Below, in pieces: positions 8,060 through 16,991 of a stretch of 64,000 nt of DNA. The stretch covers positions 434,001-498,000 of the forward strand of contig CBDFGS010000010.1 of assembly GCA_965247255.1 (NCBI GenBank), given 5' to 3'. Source of the stretch: CBDFGS01 sp965247255. Lineage in GTDB: Bacteria; Chloroflexota; Dehalococcoidia; Lucifugimonadales; CAUZJF01. A program made the position numbers and the translations under genes. Position 1 is the first letter of the stretch; each line of letters opens with the position of its first letter. The notes under the pieces were generated by a model, which was not told the DNA's origin, did no database searches, and saw only the letters and a list, made by a program, of their open reading frames with translations.

Positions 8060-9391
8060 CTACCGGAACATCTGGCCGAGGCCGGCCAGGCTCTTGCCCG
8101 ACGCAAGCTGGCGCATGATCTTCCGCATCTGCTGGAACTGGTTCAGTAGCTGGTTGACGTCCTGCGGGGCGGTCCCACTCCCCCTGGCGATGCGGCGCCT
8201 TCGTCCGCCTCCGATGATCTCCGGTCGACGGCGCTCTTCCGGGGTCATCGAGTATACGATCGCCTCTACCTTCTTTAGCTGCTCTTCGCTCAGCTCGTCG
8301 GTCGGTAGCCGCCCCTTGACCCGCGACATGCCGGGGATCATCTCCAAGACGTTACTGAGCGGCCCCATCCGTTTCAGCTGCTGCAGCTGCCCCAGGAAGT
8401 CCTCCAGATCGAAAGACTCCTGGCGAATCTTCTTCTCCAGCGCCTCGGCCTCTTCCTCGTTGAAGCCGTCCTGGGCCTTTTCGATGAGCGTGAGCATATC
8501 GCCCATACCCAGGACCCGCGAAGCCAGGCGGTCCGGGTAGAACTGCTCGAGCGCGTCGACTGTCTCGCCGGTGCCGATGAACTTGATCGGGACTCCCGTG
8601 ACCGAGACGACGGAGAGCGCTGCGCCTCCCCTGGCGTCGCCGTCCAGCTTGGTAAGAACAAGCCCGGTGAGCCCGATGCGGGAGTGGAACTCTTGCGCGG
8701 CGTTGACCGCGTCCTGCCCGGTCATCGCGTCGATCACCAGGAGGGTTTCCACGGGTGAGACGGCCTTCTTGACCTCTTCCAGCTCAGACATAAGCTCGTC
8801 GTCGATCTGGAATCGCCCGCCGGTGTCGACGATGGCCCACACCGCGCCGGCCGCAGCCGCTCGCTTGACCCCGTCAACGGCGATCGTCGCGGTGGGCTTC
8901 GATGTCCCATCCTCGTACACATCCACGCCCACCTGCGCCCCCAGCGTTTCGAGCTGCTGCACCGCAGCCGGGCGCCGGAGGTCGGCCGCGATCAGCAGGG
9001 GTGGCTGTCCCGATTGCTTTAAGTGGCGGGCCAGCTTGGCGGAGGAGGTCGTCTTACCCGACCCGTTGAGGCCCACCATCAGGACGACCGAGGGGGGTTG
9101 AGGAGCGGGCTCGAGGCGGCTGGCCGCGCCGCCGAGAATGGCCGTAATCTCCTCGCTGGTGATCTTTACGACCTGTTGTCCCGGGCTCAGGCTCTTGAGG
9201 AGATCAGCGTCGAGGGAGCGTTCACGGATCTTGGAGACCAGGTCGCGGGCGACCCGGAAGTTCACGTCGGCCTCGAGCAAGGCCATCCGGATTTCCCGGA
9301 GCGCTTCGTCGACGTCTTTCTCGGTCAGCCGGCCTTTGCTTCCCAGGCTGCGGAATACGCCGTTCAGCTTTTCTGATAGGGCTTCGAACAT
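8060..9391 (-). CDS. ffh: Signal recognition particle protein Ffh
   Basis: 443 residues, full length. N domain (1-90); GTPase G domain with P-loop GLNGSGKTTSSAKLA, ADLRRPAAVQQL (G2), VDTGGR (G3) and TKLDGDARGG (G4); Met-rich M domain with GMGDMLTLIEKA, MIPGM and a C-terminal MRKIMRQLASGKSLAGLGQMF. It binds SRP RNA and signal peptides and delivers ribosomes to FtsY. The G3 motif has Gly where DTAGR is usual. The type A IS1380 copy lies 38 bases past its stop. Confidence 0.96.
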   Translation of the reverse strand: MFEALSEKLNGVFRSLGSKGRLTEKDVDEALREIRMALLEADVNFRVARDLVSKIRERSLDADLLKSLSPGQQVVKITSEEITAILGGAASRLEPAPQPPSVVLMVGLNGSGKTTSSAKLARHLKQSGQPPLLIAADLRRPAAVQQLETLGAQVGVDVYEDGTSKPTATIAVDGVKRAAAAGAVWAIVDTGGRFQIDDELMSELEEVKKAVSPVETLLVIDAMTGQDAVNAAQEFHSRIGLTGLVLTKLDGDARGGAALSVVSVTGVPIKFIGTGETVDALEQFYPDRLASRVLGMGDMLTLIEKAQDGFNEEEAEALEKKIRQESFDLEDFLGQLQQLKRMGPLSNVLEMIPGMSRVKGRLPTDELSEEQLKKVEAIVYSMTPEERRRPEIIGGGRRRRIARGSGTAPQDVNQLLNQFQQMRKIMRQLASGKSLAGLGQMFR

Positions 9392-9552
9392 GTTTACGAC
9401 CTCGATCGTTATCGTTGAGATTGTAGGCGTGGGCCGAGATCATGGTCAAGGACGAACGAATAGGCACCTGGCTTGTGAGCGGGGAACGATGGGAGCGTTT
9501 GGCGTCGCCAGCGCGGCAAGCGGTGCACATGGAGGAAAATCCCCCCTTGGCT

Positions 9553-9569
9553 CCCCTTTGTCAAAGGGG
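9553..9569. repeat. Small perfect palindrome in the ffh-peptidase intergenic region
   Basis: CCCCTTTGTCAAAGGGG, a 7-bp stem with a 3-base loop, inside the 242-base gap upstream of ffh and downstream of the M28 gene. It may be a terminator for the peptidase gene transcribed toward it or a dispersed palindromic repeat; no T-tract follows clearly. Confidence 0.5.
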
Positions 9570-9633
9570 GTGACGAGGAACCCTTATTGTTTCGTTTCCC
9601 AGGCTCGTGAGCTCAGCAGGCTGCTGGCCTGTC

Positions 9634-11127
9634 CTATTCCTGTGCAAGCAGGTCAAGTAGGCCGATGGCCAGCGCCGCGGAGGTCCCCATGAGCTCGGGC
9701 TGTGCGAACTCGAGCGTGTCCTCGGGGGTGTGGATGCGGGAGAAGTCGTCGGCGAGGAAGAACACCACCGGGATACCGACGGCTTTGAACGAGGCGTGGT
9801 CGCTGCTGCCCCCAGTGAGGCCCAGGTTCAGGCGCCGCTTCACCTCGATCTCGTGCTCCGAGGCGTAGTCGAGCACCTTGCGAGCCAGGCCAAAGTCGCC
9901 GAGAACGCCGGTTACCGGGCCGGTGGCCAGGGCGTCGAAGTTTAGCATGGCGATGACGTTCGTCTTCTCCTCGTTGCTGAGCGACGCGACGTAGTGCTGG
10001 CTGCCCAGGAGGCCTAGCTCCTCCGAGCCGAATGGAACGAACCGGACCGTGAACGGGTAAGAGCTGTCCGCGACGTTCTTGGCTATGGCAAGCAATGTCG
10101 CGATCCCGGAGCCGTTGTCGTTGGCCCCCGGCACGTTGGGCACCGTGTCCAGGTGGCCTCCGAGCACGATCACGCGGCTGTCACCGGCGGCGCCGGGCTT
10201 CTCGGCGATAACGTTCGCGGTTTGACGCATCTCATACACGACCGAGACGTTTGCGGTCACCGCCCCGTCTCCCATGAGTCTCTTGATGGACTCGCCTTCT
10301 TCCTTGGATATCGCGACGACGGGAATATTCGCTTGCGTGGCGAGCTGTCCGCCGAAGGCGCCGCTCTCGTTGTTGTACACGACCGCGGCGATGGCCCCGG
10401 CTTCCACCACCCTGCCGACCTTCTCCTCGAAGCTGATTACGCCGCGCTCTATGAGCGCGACTTTACCCTTGAGGGCCAAGGACGCGACGTCTTCCTCGAA
10501 GGCACGCCCCGCATCGACCAACGCGGCCGACGCGCGGCCGTTCCCCGAGAGCGTCATCGGGAATGCGCGGATATCTCGCGCCGTCGAGGTCGCTATCGAG
10601 AGCATCGGGATGTCCGGCGACAGCACCTCGACGGTGAAGGGCTGCAGCTCCGCCCGGTACCCCATCTCTCGGAAGGACGCGGCGAGGTACTCTGCCGCCG
10701 CCCTCTCTTGCGCGGTGCCGCTGGCGCGTGGACTGAACTCCTCAGTTAGCTTGACCAGGTGGTCCCACGCCTCCCGACCCAGCCTGGCGACCTCGGCGTT
10801 CTCGACGGGCTGCGGGGACACGCCGACCGTCGAGGTCGCGTCGCCCACGAGGGATGAGACTTCAGGCGTAGTCGTCGCTGTTGTCGTCGAGGTCTCTACG
10901 GGCGCGGCCCGTGCGGTGCGCGGACTAGCGTCTGGGCTACTGGTCTCGGGTGGCCGTGTGCCCGCTGATGACGCAGGCACTTCTAGCGCTGCGCCGGGTC
11001 CGGTGTCGCTTGCCGGAGTAGGCGAGCCGCACGCGACGGCCAGAACAGCGGCGGCGAGGACCAGCGCGACGACAGGCCGGTACTTCTCGATTGTAATGTG
11101 CTCCCTATCCCGAACGAGGAATTGCAT
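9634..11127 (-). CDS. M28 family aminopeptidase with PA domain, lipoprotein
   Basis: 497 residues from the ATG at 11127 (an extra 23 residues are open upstream). A signal peptide ends in a lipobox LAVACGS, so it is probably lipid-anchored outside the membrane, followed by a Ser/Thr/Pro-rich linker. A PA insert (FPMTLSG...AAVVYNNESGAFGG) precedes the peptidase core: GGHLDTVPNVPGANDNGSG, FGSEELGLLGS, LNFDAL and IHTPEDT supply the two-zinc ligands. It should remove N-terminal residues from extracellular peptides. Confidence 0.9.
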   Translation of the reverse strand: MQFLVRDREHITIEKYRPVVALVLAAAVLAVACGSPTPASDTGPGAALEVPASSAGTRPPETSSPDASPRTARAAPVETSTTTATTTPEVSSLVGDATSTVGVSPQPVENAEVARLGREAWDHLVKLTEEFSPRASGTAQERAAAEYLAASFREMGYRAELQPFTVEVLSPDIPMLSIATSTARDIRAFPMTLSGNGRASAALVDAGRAFEEDVASLALKGKVALIERGVISFEEKVGRVVEAGAIAAVVYNNESGAFGGQLATQANIPVVAISKEEGESIKRLMGDGAVTANVSVVYEMRQTANVIAEKPGAAGDSRVIVLGGHLDTVPNVPGANDNGSGIATLLAIAKNVADSSYPFTVRFVPFGSEELGLLGSQHYVASLSNEEKTNVIAMLNFDALATGPVTGVLGDFGLARKVLDYASEHEIEVKRRLNLGLTGGSSDHASFKAVGIPVVFFLADDFSRIHTPEDTLEFAQPELMGTSAALAIGLLDLLAQE

Positions 11128-11218
11128 TGGTGATTCTTGCCTTTCGGGGCAGTCACTAATGATAACGGCCCAGCCTTTGCAGCCGTTAGCCGTCAACTAG
11201 TGGCCCAAGGGAAAGCAA

Positions 11219-11243
11219 GAGGGCCCCGATCATCGGGGCCCTC
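11219..11243 (-). terminator. Strong stem-loop downstream of gyrA
   Basis: Perfect 11-bp stem GAGGGCCCCGA / TCGGGGCCCTC with a 3-base loop, 33 bases past the gyrA stop. On the - strand it is followed by TTGCTTTCCC, a weak T-rich tract, fitting a terminator for gyrA just ahead of the peptidase gene. Confidence 0.7.
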
Positions 11244-11275
11244 AGATTATTCGTCGAGGCGTCGGGGTTCTATTT

Positions 11276-13813
11276 CTACGCTAGCTTGTTGGTTGGAACC
11301 CTGCCGTTGCCGCTTCCATTACCACTACCGTTGCCGTCCGGATCGGGCAGGTCATTGACTTCATCGGGTACGTCGAATTCGCCGACGCATGCGATGGATG
11401 ACACAGCGTCGCCCGGCTTGATGTTGAAGATCCTCACGCCTTGCGCGGCTCTCCCGGTTTTCCGTATTTCAGAGAGGCTGGTGCGCAGCACCTGGGCCTT
11501 TTCCGAAACGACGTAGACCTCGTCGCTCTCCGCGATCACCTCCGCGGCGGCCACCTTACCGGTCTTACGCGTGACATTCAGCGTCTTTATTCCTTTTCCG
11601 GTGCGCCCCTGCCTCCGGTACCTGTTGAGATCGGTGAGCTTGCCGTACCCGTTCTTGCTGACCACCAGCAGGCGGCTATCGGCAACTACGATGTCGACCG
11701 CCACGATCCTGTCCTTGGGGGCAAGCTCCATCCCCTTGACACCCCCAGCGGCCCTGTGACGGGGCTTGATGTCGGACACCGGGAACCTTATCGATTTGCC
11801 TGCCTCCGTGACCATGATCACGTCGTCTTCATCTCTTGCCAGGAGGGATGTAACGAGCTCGTCACCCTTGCCCTTCAGGATCATGGTGATGAGGCCGGCG
11901 CGGTTGATGTTCTTGTACTCGTGGAGAGGCACCCGTTTGATCTTCCCTGTGCGAGTCGCCAGCACCAGATAGAGGTCTTCTGCGTCGAGGCTGCGAACGC
12001 CGACTATTGCGCTGACCTTCTCCGTATCTCGAAGCGCAATGACGTTGACTACCGGAACGCCTCGTGTGTTGCGCGAGGTATCGGCCCGAAGCTCGTACGA
12101 GGTGAGCTTGTGGACCCGACCCGAGTCGGTAAAGAACAGCAAGATGTCGTGGGAGTCGCCCACGAGGATGTGCCGTACCGGGTCGTCGTCCCGGGTGTTC
12201 ATGCTCGTGACGCCTTTACCGCCCCGGTGCTGGTTCCTGTAGGTGCTGGCGGGTATTCGCTTGATGTACCCGCCCTGGCTGAGGGTGACCACGACCTGCT
12301 GGTGCGCCTCGAGGTCGGCCCGGTTGAAATCGAGGGCGGCCTCGCTTAACTGAGTACGTCGCTCCTCGCCCAGCTTCTTCTTAAGTTCACGGGTCTCCTT
12401 TTTGACCTCGGCCAGGACTTTCTGAGTGTCTCCAAGCAGGTCTTCCAGCTGCCGGATCGTCTTCTGGAGCTCCTTGAACTCGTTTTCGATCTTCTCTCGC
12501 TCGAGGGCGGCGAGGCGACGTAGCTGCAGGTCGAGGATCGCCTGTGCCTGGGGTTCGTCGAGGTCGTACCACTCCATCAGTCCGGTCCGCGCGGTTTCCA
12601 CATCCTTTGCCGCACGGATAAGCGCGATGATGGCGTCCATGTTAGCGAGGGCGATTCTCAGGCCCTCGAGGATGTGTGACCTGTCCTTCGCGCGCTTGAG
12701 CTCGTACTGCGAGCGCCGGGTGATGACCTCCTGCCGGAAGTCTATGAAGTGCTGCAGCGCCTGTTTGAGATTCAGCAGTCTGGGCGTGCCGTTGACAATC
12801 GCCATCATGTTGGCCGAGAACGAGGTCTGCATGGCCGTTAGCTTGTAAAGGTTGTTGAGGACAACGAGACCCTGAGCCCCGGACCGCAGCTCGAGGACCA
12901 TCCGCATCCCCTTGCGGTTGGACTCGTCGCGTAAGTCTGAGATGCCGTCGAGCCGCTTGCTCTTGACCAGCCCGGCGATCTTCTCGATCAGGGCGGCCTT
13001 GTTTACCATGTACGGAAGCTCAGTCACGACGATCTGCAAACGGCCGCCGCGCTTTTGCTCCTCTATCTCGGCCGTGGCGCGTACGATGATCTGACCGCGG
13101 CCCGTGTGGTACGCGCTCTCGATGCCCTCGTGGCCCATGATGGTGGCGCCGGTGGGAAAGTCGGGCCCCTTTACGTAGTGCATCAGGTTCTCGATGGGGG
13201 CTTCGGGCTTGTTGATCAGCCGTATGACGCCGTCGCACAGCTCATTCAGGTTGTGAGGCGGAATGTTCGTCGCCATACCGACCGCAATCCCGGTGCCCCC
13301 GTTCAGGAGCAGGTTGGGCAGTCTCGCAGGGAGGACAGTGGGCTCTCGCAGGCTTCCGTCGAAGTTGTCCGCGAAATCGACGGTGTCCTGGTCCAGGTTT
13401 GCGAGCATCTGCTCCGCCGCCGCAGTGAGCCTGGCCTCGGTGTACCGCATGGCCGCCGGGGGGTCGTTGTCGACGCTGCCGAAGTTGCCCTGGCCATCCG
13501 CCAGTGGCACTCGTAGCGAGAAGGGCTGGGCCATTCTCACCATCGCGTCGTACACTGCAGTGTCGCCATGCGGGTGGTATTTACCGAGCACCTCACCCAC
13601 GAGACGCGCGCTCTTCTTAAATGAGGAGTTCGGCCTCATCCCGAGCTCGTGCATGGCGTAGAGGATGCGACGCTGGACGGGCTTGAGGCCATCGCGGACG
13701 TCGGGCAGGGCCCGCGACACGATTACGCTCATCGCGTACTCCAGGTAGGAGCTGCGCATCTGCTCCTCTAGCTGGGTCGGCTTTACGAACCCGTGCGCGG
13801 TCTTGGTAACCAT
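11276..13813 (-). CDS. gyrA: DNA gyrase subunit A
   Basis: 845 residues. Winged-helix/tower domain with catalytic Tyr in AAMRYTEARLT, QGNFGSVDNDPPAAMRYTE and PHGDTAVYDAMVRMAQPFS. The C-terminal beta-pinwheel starts with the GyrA-box variant QHRGGKG (usual QRRGGKG), identifying gyrase rather than topoisomerase IV. A Gly/Asn-rich tail ends the protein. With GyrB (not in window) it introduces negative supercoils. Start ATG gives MVTKTAHGFVKPTQLEEQMRSS-type N-terminus typical of the family. Confidence 0.96.
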   Translation of the reverse strand: MVTKTAHGFVKPTQLEEQMRSSYLEYAMSVIVSRALPDVRDGLKPVQRRILYAMHELGMRPNSSFKKSARLVGEVLGKYHPHGDTAVYDAMVRMAQPFSLRVPLADGQGNFGSVDNDPPAAMRYTEARLTAAAEQMLANLDQDTVDFADNFDGSLREPTVLPARLPNLLLNGGTGIAVGMATNIPPHNLNELCDGVIRLINKPEAPIENLMHYVKGPDFPTGATIMGHEGIESAYHTGRGQIIVRATAEIEEQKRGGRLQIVVTELPYMVNKAALIEKIAGLVKSKRLDGISDLRDESNRKGMRMVLELRSGAQGLVVLNNLYKLTAMQTSFSANMMAIVNGTPRLLNLKQALQHFIDFRQEVITRRSQYELKRAKDRSHILEGLRIALANMDAIIALIRAAKDVETARTGLMEWYDLDEPQAQAILDLQLRRLAALEREKIENEFKELQKTIRQLEDLLGDTQKVLAEVKKETRELKKKLGEERRTQLSEAALDFNRADLEAHQQVVVTLSQGGYIKRIPASTYRNQHRGGKGVTSMNTRDDDPVRHILVGDSHDILLFFTDSGRVHKLTSYELRADTSRNTRGVPVVNVIALRDTEKVSAIVGVRSLDAEDLYLVLATRTGKIKRVPLHEYKNINRAGLITMILKGKGDELVTSLLARDEDDVIMVTEAGKSIRFPVSDIKPRHRAAGGVKGMELAPKDRIVAVDIVVADSRLLVVSKNGYGKLTDLNRYRRQGRTGKGIKTLNVTRKTGKVAAAEVIAESDEVYVVSEKAQVLRTSLSEIRKTGRAAQGVRIFNIKPGDAVSSIACVGEFDVPDEVNDLPDPDGNGSGNGSGNGRVPTNKLA

Positions 13814-14280
13814 CAGGACTCCTCTGTTCGGCTGTCGTTACAAGCGGCTCCGCGTGTACATCCACTTTTGCGACGATCGTGTTTCTGACCCAGATTCGCC
13901 TTTTCGGACAACGTGGGGCAATCGAAAGCATGCTAGGCGCAGCGCCAAGATGCAAGGGGAAAATTGGTGTCTTTAAGGCCACGAGTTTTGAGGGCGTGGA
14001 CAGGCTCACTACCGGGGCGTCGTCCACCTCTATATTGTACCATTCCAATTGGTTTCGCAGCTATAGTCAGGTGGACTCCGAAGGGGGCGCAGTATCGGCC
14101 CCCTCCGGAGTGCTTTGGGGGCCCCGTACGGGCATGCCGGCTGGGCGGCCGGCACATGAATAGTCTACCTGTGCCACAAAGCAGTTTCAAGAATTGTCCG
14201 CTCGTGTGCCACATAATATTGGCATTAACGCTGTGATAGTATAGAATCAATCTGACACTTGCAAGCGGAAGACCGATGCC
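13814..14280. other. Divergent intergenic region between gyrA and the DUF5343-like gene
   Basis: 467 bases with no convincing gene. It holds a long stem-loop at 14075-14111 (ACTCCG..AGGGGGC pairing with GCCCCCT.CCGGAGT) and a + strand promoter near 14219-14247. The gyrA promoter must lie near 13820-14050 but was not resolved. Confidence 0.6.
14219..14247 (+). promoter_or_regulatory. Probable sigma70-type promoter
   Basis: TTGGCA (14219-14224), 17-base spacer, TAGAAT (14242-14247). The predicted start lies about 25 bases before the ATG at 14281. Confidence 0.5.
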
Positions 14281-15078
14281 ATGAGTATGGATGCCACACA
14301 ACGAAGCGCCTTCGCGCAAAGGGACCAACCTGTTGCGCTTACAGCGCCTCCGTATGTGAGCTACAGCACTTTCAGGACGCTTCTGGAGTGGCTCAGGGCG
14401 GAGGGAGTGCCACTGCAGTTCGACCGATCGTTCTGGCGCAGCAAGTTCAGCGGTAGCAACGGCACGCAGCTTGTGGCAGCGCTGCGCTTCCTAGGCCTGC
14501 TCGCCGTCGATGAGCCACTGGACGATCTTGAGCGGCTTGTCGATGCCACATTTGAGGAGAGGCGGGTCGCGCTCGCCGAGGTACTACGAGCCTCGTATCT
14601 GGCGGTTTCGTTCGAGGAGCTGCCGCGTGCCACTCCTTCGATGGTACGCGGCTGGTTCAAAGCCTACCCGATCGATGGGCATACGCTGCGCAAGGCTGTC
14701 TCTTTCTTCGTAAACGCGGCCAAGGACGCGGACCTCCCGATCTCCAACGCCGTCACCAAGATGGCCAAGACGCGGTCAGCCGGGCGTAACGCGGCCTCAA
14801 CGAACGTTAGACCGGGGCTACCCAAGGTCGTGCTGGCTTCGAGGCGATCTGCTCCGGAGGACACGACGACAGGGGCGGGCCAGGTTGCCAGGGCACACGA
14901 GAACCAACGGACCGTGTCGCTGGAGAGCGGCGGGACAGTCACCCTCGCTCTCGACGTGGACCTGTTCAGCCTGTCGGACCGCGACCGTGAGTTTGTGCTG
15001 GAGCTGGTCGGACTTACTCGGGGCTATGAGGAGCGCTTGGAAGGGCCCCCTGGCGACACGGATGAAGACCCCGAGTGA
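14281..15078 (+). CDS. DUF5343-like protein
   Basis: 265 residues. The N-terminal half (PYVSYSTFRTLLEWL ... LVAALRFLGLL ... LRASYLAVSFEEL ... SFFVNAAKDADLPIS) follows the pattern of DUF5343: two helical winged-helix-like subdomains often found with defence or restriction genes. The C-terminal part is a low-complexity linker, then a short VSLESGGTVTLALDVDLFSLSDRDREF block. Function unknown. It stands alone, convergent with the amidotransferase-like gene, between core genes. Confidence 0.65.
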   Translation: MSMDATQRSAFAQRDQPVALTAPPYVSYSTFRTLLEWLRAEGVPLQFDRSFWRSKFSGSNGTQLVAALRFLGLLAVDEPLDDLERLVDATFEERRVALAEVLRASYLAVSFEELPRATPSMVRGWFKAYPIDGHTLRKAVSFFVNAAKDADLPISNAVTKMAKTRSAGRNAASTNVRPGLPKVVLASRRSAPEDTTTGAGQVARAHENQRTVSLESGGTVTLALDVDLFSLSDRDREFVLELVGLTRGYEERLEGPPGDTDEDPE

Positions 15079-15085
15079 GGTCGCG

Positions 15086-15778
15086 CTATCCCCGGGCCCG
15101 GTCCGCCAGCCCCTGAAATAGCCGCTCGAAGTTGGGTGGCGCCTCGCCGGGCCTCTCGGGGCGGAACTGTACCGCTATTACCCAGTCGTGTTGCGGGCTC
15201 TCCAGCGCCTCGATAACGCCGTCCTCCAGGGAGTATGCCGAAGCCATCAGGAGCGGCGACTTCTGCGGCTCCCTTAGGCCCTGGTGATGGCGGCTGTTCA
15301 CCCTGACGAACCCGCCCGAGCCTATGATGGATGCGAGCTTGCTTCCCGGAGCGATGTAGAGCCGGTGGTGGGAAGAGACGTCCTCGCGACCCTCCCGGTG
15401 TGAGTCGTGGGAGTCGAGACCGTCTATCAGGGAGCCTCCGGAGACGAGGTTCAGCGCCTGCATCCCACGGCAAATACACAGGACCGGCATGTCCCGGTCA
15501 AGTGCCGCGATGAGCAGCGACCTCTCCATATCATCGCGGCGGGTTGCGGGGGCCGAGGATACGATTCCCTTGCCGCCGTCAGGGTACCAGGCGGGCCCTA
15601 GGTCGGCGCCGCCTGTGAGAAGCAGAGCACCGACGCGCGAAAGGGTTGTATCGGCACCAGCGAAGCGAGCCGGGAGTACCAGGCGGGCCTCGCCGCCATT
15701 CCGACGGACGGCGTCTATGTAAGGCCTCGCCCCTGATTGTGAGCCGGCGGTGATCCCGATGACGGAACGTCGGGGCAT
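15086..15778 (-). CDS. Peptidase C26 / gamma-glutamyl-GABA hydrolase-like protein lacking the catalytic His
   Basis: 230 residues of class I glutamine amidotransferase fold. LLTGGADLGPAWY, nucleophile elbow PVLCICRGMQALNL with the catalytic Cys, and VNSRHHQGL match PuuD-type hydrolases. The triad motif that is normally Q(W/F)HPE reads VQFRPE, so the catalytic His is Arg while the Glu remains. It may be inactive, altered in chemistry, or carry a point mutation or sequencing error. Start is the ATG of MPRRSVIGITAG. Confidence 0.85.
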   Translation of the reverse strand: MPRRSVIGITAGSQSGARPYIDAVRRNGGEARLVLPARFAGADTTLSRVGALLLTGGADLGPAWYPDGGKGIVSSAPATRRDDMERSLLIAALDRDMPVLCICRGMQALNLVSGGSLIDGLDSHDSHREGREDVSSHHRLYIAPGSKLASIIGSGGFVRVNSRHHQGLREPQKSPLLMASAYSLEDGVIEALESPQHDWVIAVQFRPERPGEAPPNFERLFQGLADRARG

Positions 15779-16026
15779 GAGTTCAGACTCAAGACTCTAG
15801 TGTAGTGTGTTCCATATCAGCTGACACAACTGGAGGCAGGAGCGGCACCGTCGAGGGCTGCTTGCGACAGCCTGGGCGCACAACGAATCGGCCAATGTCA
15901 CCTTGAGGCCTTCCGAGGCCGAAGGGTCTGGGTGGGAGGGACCCCTCCCCAGATGCTTCGCGAAGCCTCAGCATGACATACTCCGGTCCCGTAGTTCCCG
16001 ATGTAAGCCATTTGAGGGACAGTAGA

Positions 16027-16794
16027 TTAATAGACCGGGTCCGATTCCTTCTGGCGCTTGCCGCCACCACCCGCCGGTACGCGCTGCCTTTCGCTCTTGC
16101 CGGACAGCATATCCTCGACGACCTGGGCTACGCCGTCGATGATCTTCTCCACAAGCTGCTTTCCGGTCTCGGCCGTCGCGGCCGAGGCGCCCTCGTCCTC
16201 GCTATGCTGGATCGCCTCGGGCCGCACGTTCTCAGGGTGTACGTGCATGGTGAAGGACGTTTCGAACTCCCTGGCGTGGCTGGGAAAGCCAGGGGTCTTC
16301 TGGACGACGTCTACGAACTCATGGGACAGGACGTCCCAGTAGTTGTTGAAGCGCAGGTTGGCCCCCTCGTGCTCCCTGGCGAGGTACTGCTGCCACTGGC
16401 CGATGACGCCGTAGACGGGCGATTTGTTGCCACCGTGTCCGTTGAGCACAAGGACGTTCTTGATTCCGTGGCGCACCAGGCTGTCCACCGCGTCGAAGAC
16501 TACCGAGAGCCACGCGCCGGGCTTGGTTGTCAGGGTCCCAGCGGAGTGCATGTGGTGCTCGGCGATTCCTACGTTTATGGGGACGCAGGTGATGACCTTC
16601 GGGTAGAGCTTGAGCGCGACCTGCTCGGCGATGTGGGTGCTCGACGCGATGTCCTGCTCCAGCGCCAGGTGCTCAAGATGCTGCTCGATGCTGCCGGTGG
16701 CTATGATCGCCGCCTTGTACTTGCCCTCCGCAAGCGCCTCACGCACCTCTCTTCTGGTCAACCGTTCTAGGCGTACCTCGCGCTCGTTGCTCAT
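16027..16794 (-). CDS. Creatininase family amidohydrolase
   Basis: 255 residues. Family metal motifs: TGSIEQHLEHLALEQD (Glu, His, Asp), LNGHGGN and HAREFETS (Glu). Members hydrolyse creatinine, formamidopyrimidines of riboflavin or F420 synthesis, or mycofactocin precursors; the substrate here cannot be told. Residues after about 235 form a basic low-complexity tail. Divergent from the decarboxylase-like gene with a 197-base shared upstream region. Confidence 0.85.
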   Translation of the reverse strand: MSNEREVRLERLTRREVREALAEGKYKAAIIATGSIEQHLEHLALEQDIASSTHIAEQVALKLYPKVITCVPINVGIAEHHMHSAGTLTTKPGAWLSVVFDAVDSLVRHGIKNVLVLNGHGGNKSPVYGVIGQWQQYLAREHEGANLRFNNYWDVLSHEFVDVVQKTPGFPSHAREFETSFTMHVHPENVRPEAIQHSEDEGASAATAETGKQLVEKIIDGVAQVVEDMLSGKSERQRVPAGGGGKRQKESDPVY

Positions 16795-16991
16795 TCAGAT
16801 TCACCTCCACGGGGCCCGGTTGTAGGCGGCTCACTTCGCTGCCCTCTCCGGGCAAGCACGGGCAGCCTAACAACGCGTACAGGTAGTGTCAAGCTGACGC
16901 TGACCTGGACGCTCGGGAGCGAACTGTTTTCTGATAATCTTCGGCCATTCGAGAGTTCGAGCCGTCGGAAGCCGGCTCCGGGGAGGGCCTA

